This document shows positions 63,200 through 64,000 of a DNA stretch of 64,000 nt, one piece after another. Source of the DNA: Mucilaginibacter auburnensis. Lineage in GTDB: Bacteria > Bacteroidota > Bacteroidia > Sphingobacteriales > Sphingobacteriaceae. A program made the translations under genes and the position numbers. Position 1 is the first letter of the stretch. The number at the start of each line of letters is the position of its first letter. Location: positions 1,550,001-1,614,000 of the forward strand of contig NZ_PGFJ01000001.1 in NCBI RefSeq assembly GCF_002797815.1, read 5' to 3'. The notes beneath the pieces were generated by a model. The model made no database searches. It was not told the DNA's origin and saw only the letters and a list, made by a program, of their open reading frames with translations.

Positions 63200-63800
63200 A
63201 AATAAGGAACGGACTAAGGCGACATTGATAAATGCGCTCGGAAAGATATTAAAAAAGAAGGGCTTTGCGGGTTTAAGCGCGAGCAGTGTGGCCGGAGAAG
63301 CTAAGGTGGACAGGCGGCTTATCTATGATTACTTTGGTGATTTGGAGGGACTGGTAAAGGAATACCTGAACAACAAAGATTATTGGAAGATGGAACCCGA
63401 GGATGTTGAAAGTATTGTCCGGGCAGCCAGGGAAGACGCCGGTAAAGCGCTTGCGTATGGTGTACTGCAAGATCAGTTGGACAGCTTGATCGGCAATGAG
63501 GAAATGCGCCGCATTATTACGTGGGGACTAAGCGAAAAGTCGGCCATGTTAAAGGAACTTGATCTGAAGCGTGAAAATGTGGGGGAGATGGTATTGAGTG
63601 AGGTTTTCGATAAGCGATTCGCCGATAGCAAAGTGAACTTCCGGGCCGTATACGCCTTACTCATGGGTGGTGTTTATTATCTCACCTTACATGCCAAAAT
63701 GCAGGAAAACACCTTTTGCGGAATTGATATCCAGCAACCGGCCGGACAAGACGAGATCAAGAAGACAATTAGACAGTTACTTGATCTGATCTATAAATGA
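63168..63800 (+). CDS. TetR family transcriptional regulator
   Basis: The 210-residue protein has an N-terminal TetR helix-turn-helix: RTKATLINALGKILKKKGFA, then LSASSVAGEAKVDRRLIYDYFGDLEGLVKEYL, residues about 15-65, followed by a helical ligand-binding domain. It lies downstream of the membrane protein gene, overlapping it by 32 bp, and is the only regulator in the block. The palindrome at 60743-60764 is a candidate binding site. The effector ligand is unknown. Confidence 0.88.
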   Translation: MTRKITNGPVRNKERTKATLINALGKILKKKGFAGLSASSVAGEAKVDRRLIYDYFGDLEGLVKEYLNNKDYWKMEPEDVESIVRAAREDAGKALAYGVLQDQLDSLIGNEEMRRIITWGLSEKSAMLKELDLKRENVGEMVLSEVFDKRFADSKVNFRAVYALLMGGVYYLTLHAKMQENTFCGIDIQQPAGQDEIKKTIRQLLDLIYK

Positions 63801-63822
63801 TCCTTAAACTAAAAAGAATCGT

Positions 63823-64000
63823 ATGAAGCGTAGCTATAAAAGCAATTGTATCGTCCTGATGCTTTTTTCTGTTGTGATGGTCGCGTTTGGTTGTGATAGT
63901 GGAAATAGAGGGACTAATTCCAATAACCATAAAAAACTCCAAACGAGCGTTCTCACTAAACAAGTAAAAACCACTGAAGACACAAAATTATCATCCTTTG
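63823..64000 (+). CDS. Lipoprotein, N-terminal part only (runs off the window)
   Basis: From the ATG at 63823 the frame stays open to base 64000 (59 codons). It has a lipoprotein signal (IVLMLFSVVMVAFGCDSG) and then a polar, Thr/Lys-rich stretch. The rest lies beyond the window. It continues the plus-strand arm 22 nt after the TetR gene. Confidence 0.6.
   Translation, partial: MKRSYKSNCIVLMLFSVVMVAFGCDSGNRGTNSNNHKKLQTSVLTKQVKTTEDTKLSSF

Noticed and set aside
54352..64000. Direct repeat of the tRNA 3' end marking an island boundary
   Set aside because: No copy of the tRNA T-arm or acceptor end was spotted in the rest of the window; a far attachment site may lie outside it.

Overview
The window looks like chromosome of a Sphingobacteriaceae member (Bacteroidota), probably Mucilaginibacter or Pedobacter. 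This is inferred from the gene families (bacillithiol deacetylase BshB1, DUF4294, DUF6588, MnmD, YyaL-type thioredoxin protein, lysine 6-transaminase), from the many Bacteroidota-type promoter boxes (TAnnTTTG), from the near absence of Shine-Dalgarno sequences, and from TonB/OMP-type barrels with a carboxypeptidase-regulatory-like N-terminus. No species can be named from the sequence alone.

Layout. 1-3.2 kb: an MFS sugar transporter cut by the window edge, divergent from a LysE-type exporter and a DUF2071 protein. 3.2-8.7 kb: a minus-strand housekeeping block, relA/spoT, fur, purA, pabB. 8.8-22.8 kb: mixed housekeeping and metabolism: DUF4294 protein, glutathione peroxidase, bshB1, lat, an ACC-deaminase-like PLP enzyme, a DUF6588 protein, an RluA-type pseudouridine synthase, a class IV aminotransferase, DUF3050 protein, fmt, a NamZ-like hydrolase, an FtsX/LolE-type permease, mazG and mnmD. 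23.1-28.5 kb: a lineage-specific surface cluster with three paralogous secreted CBM9-like proteins around one large outer-membrane barrel. 28.5-40.1 kb: secreted RGN-rich protein, YyaL-like protein, SlyD-like isomerase, two tandem mini zinc-ribbon proteins, an overlapping GT2 / sigma factor / rsmG operon, a TlpA-like protein and a tgt / LptF-LptG permease / EamA exporter operon. 40.1-40.9 kb: an AT-rich gap with no convincing gene. 40.9-54.2 kb: lapA-like, FUSC protein, ppc, DUF4142 lipoprotein, DUF763, SMP-30-like protein, aroB with an S4 mini-protein, proline dehydrogenase, HAD phosphatase. 54.28 kb: one CAU-anticodon tRNA. 54.4-64 kb: an accessory block of lipoproteins, anchored proteins and small membrane proteins, expressed divergently from about 60.8 kb and containing a TetR regulator.

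The most unusual parts are the CBM9-like/barrel cluster and the tRNA-adjacent lipoprotein block. The latter holds two paralogous four-helix membrane proteins, one apparently frameshifted by a single base, and a perfect 8+8 bp operator-like palindrome at the divergence point. At least five genes have a TAnnTTTG box only 4-6 nt before the start codon, implying leaderless or nearly leaderless transcripts; these boxes also settle several start codons. Several long intergenic inverted repeats of different families sit between genes.
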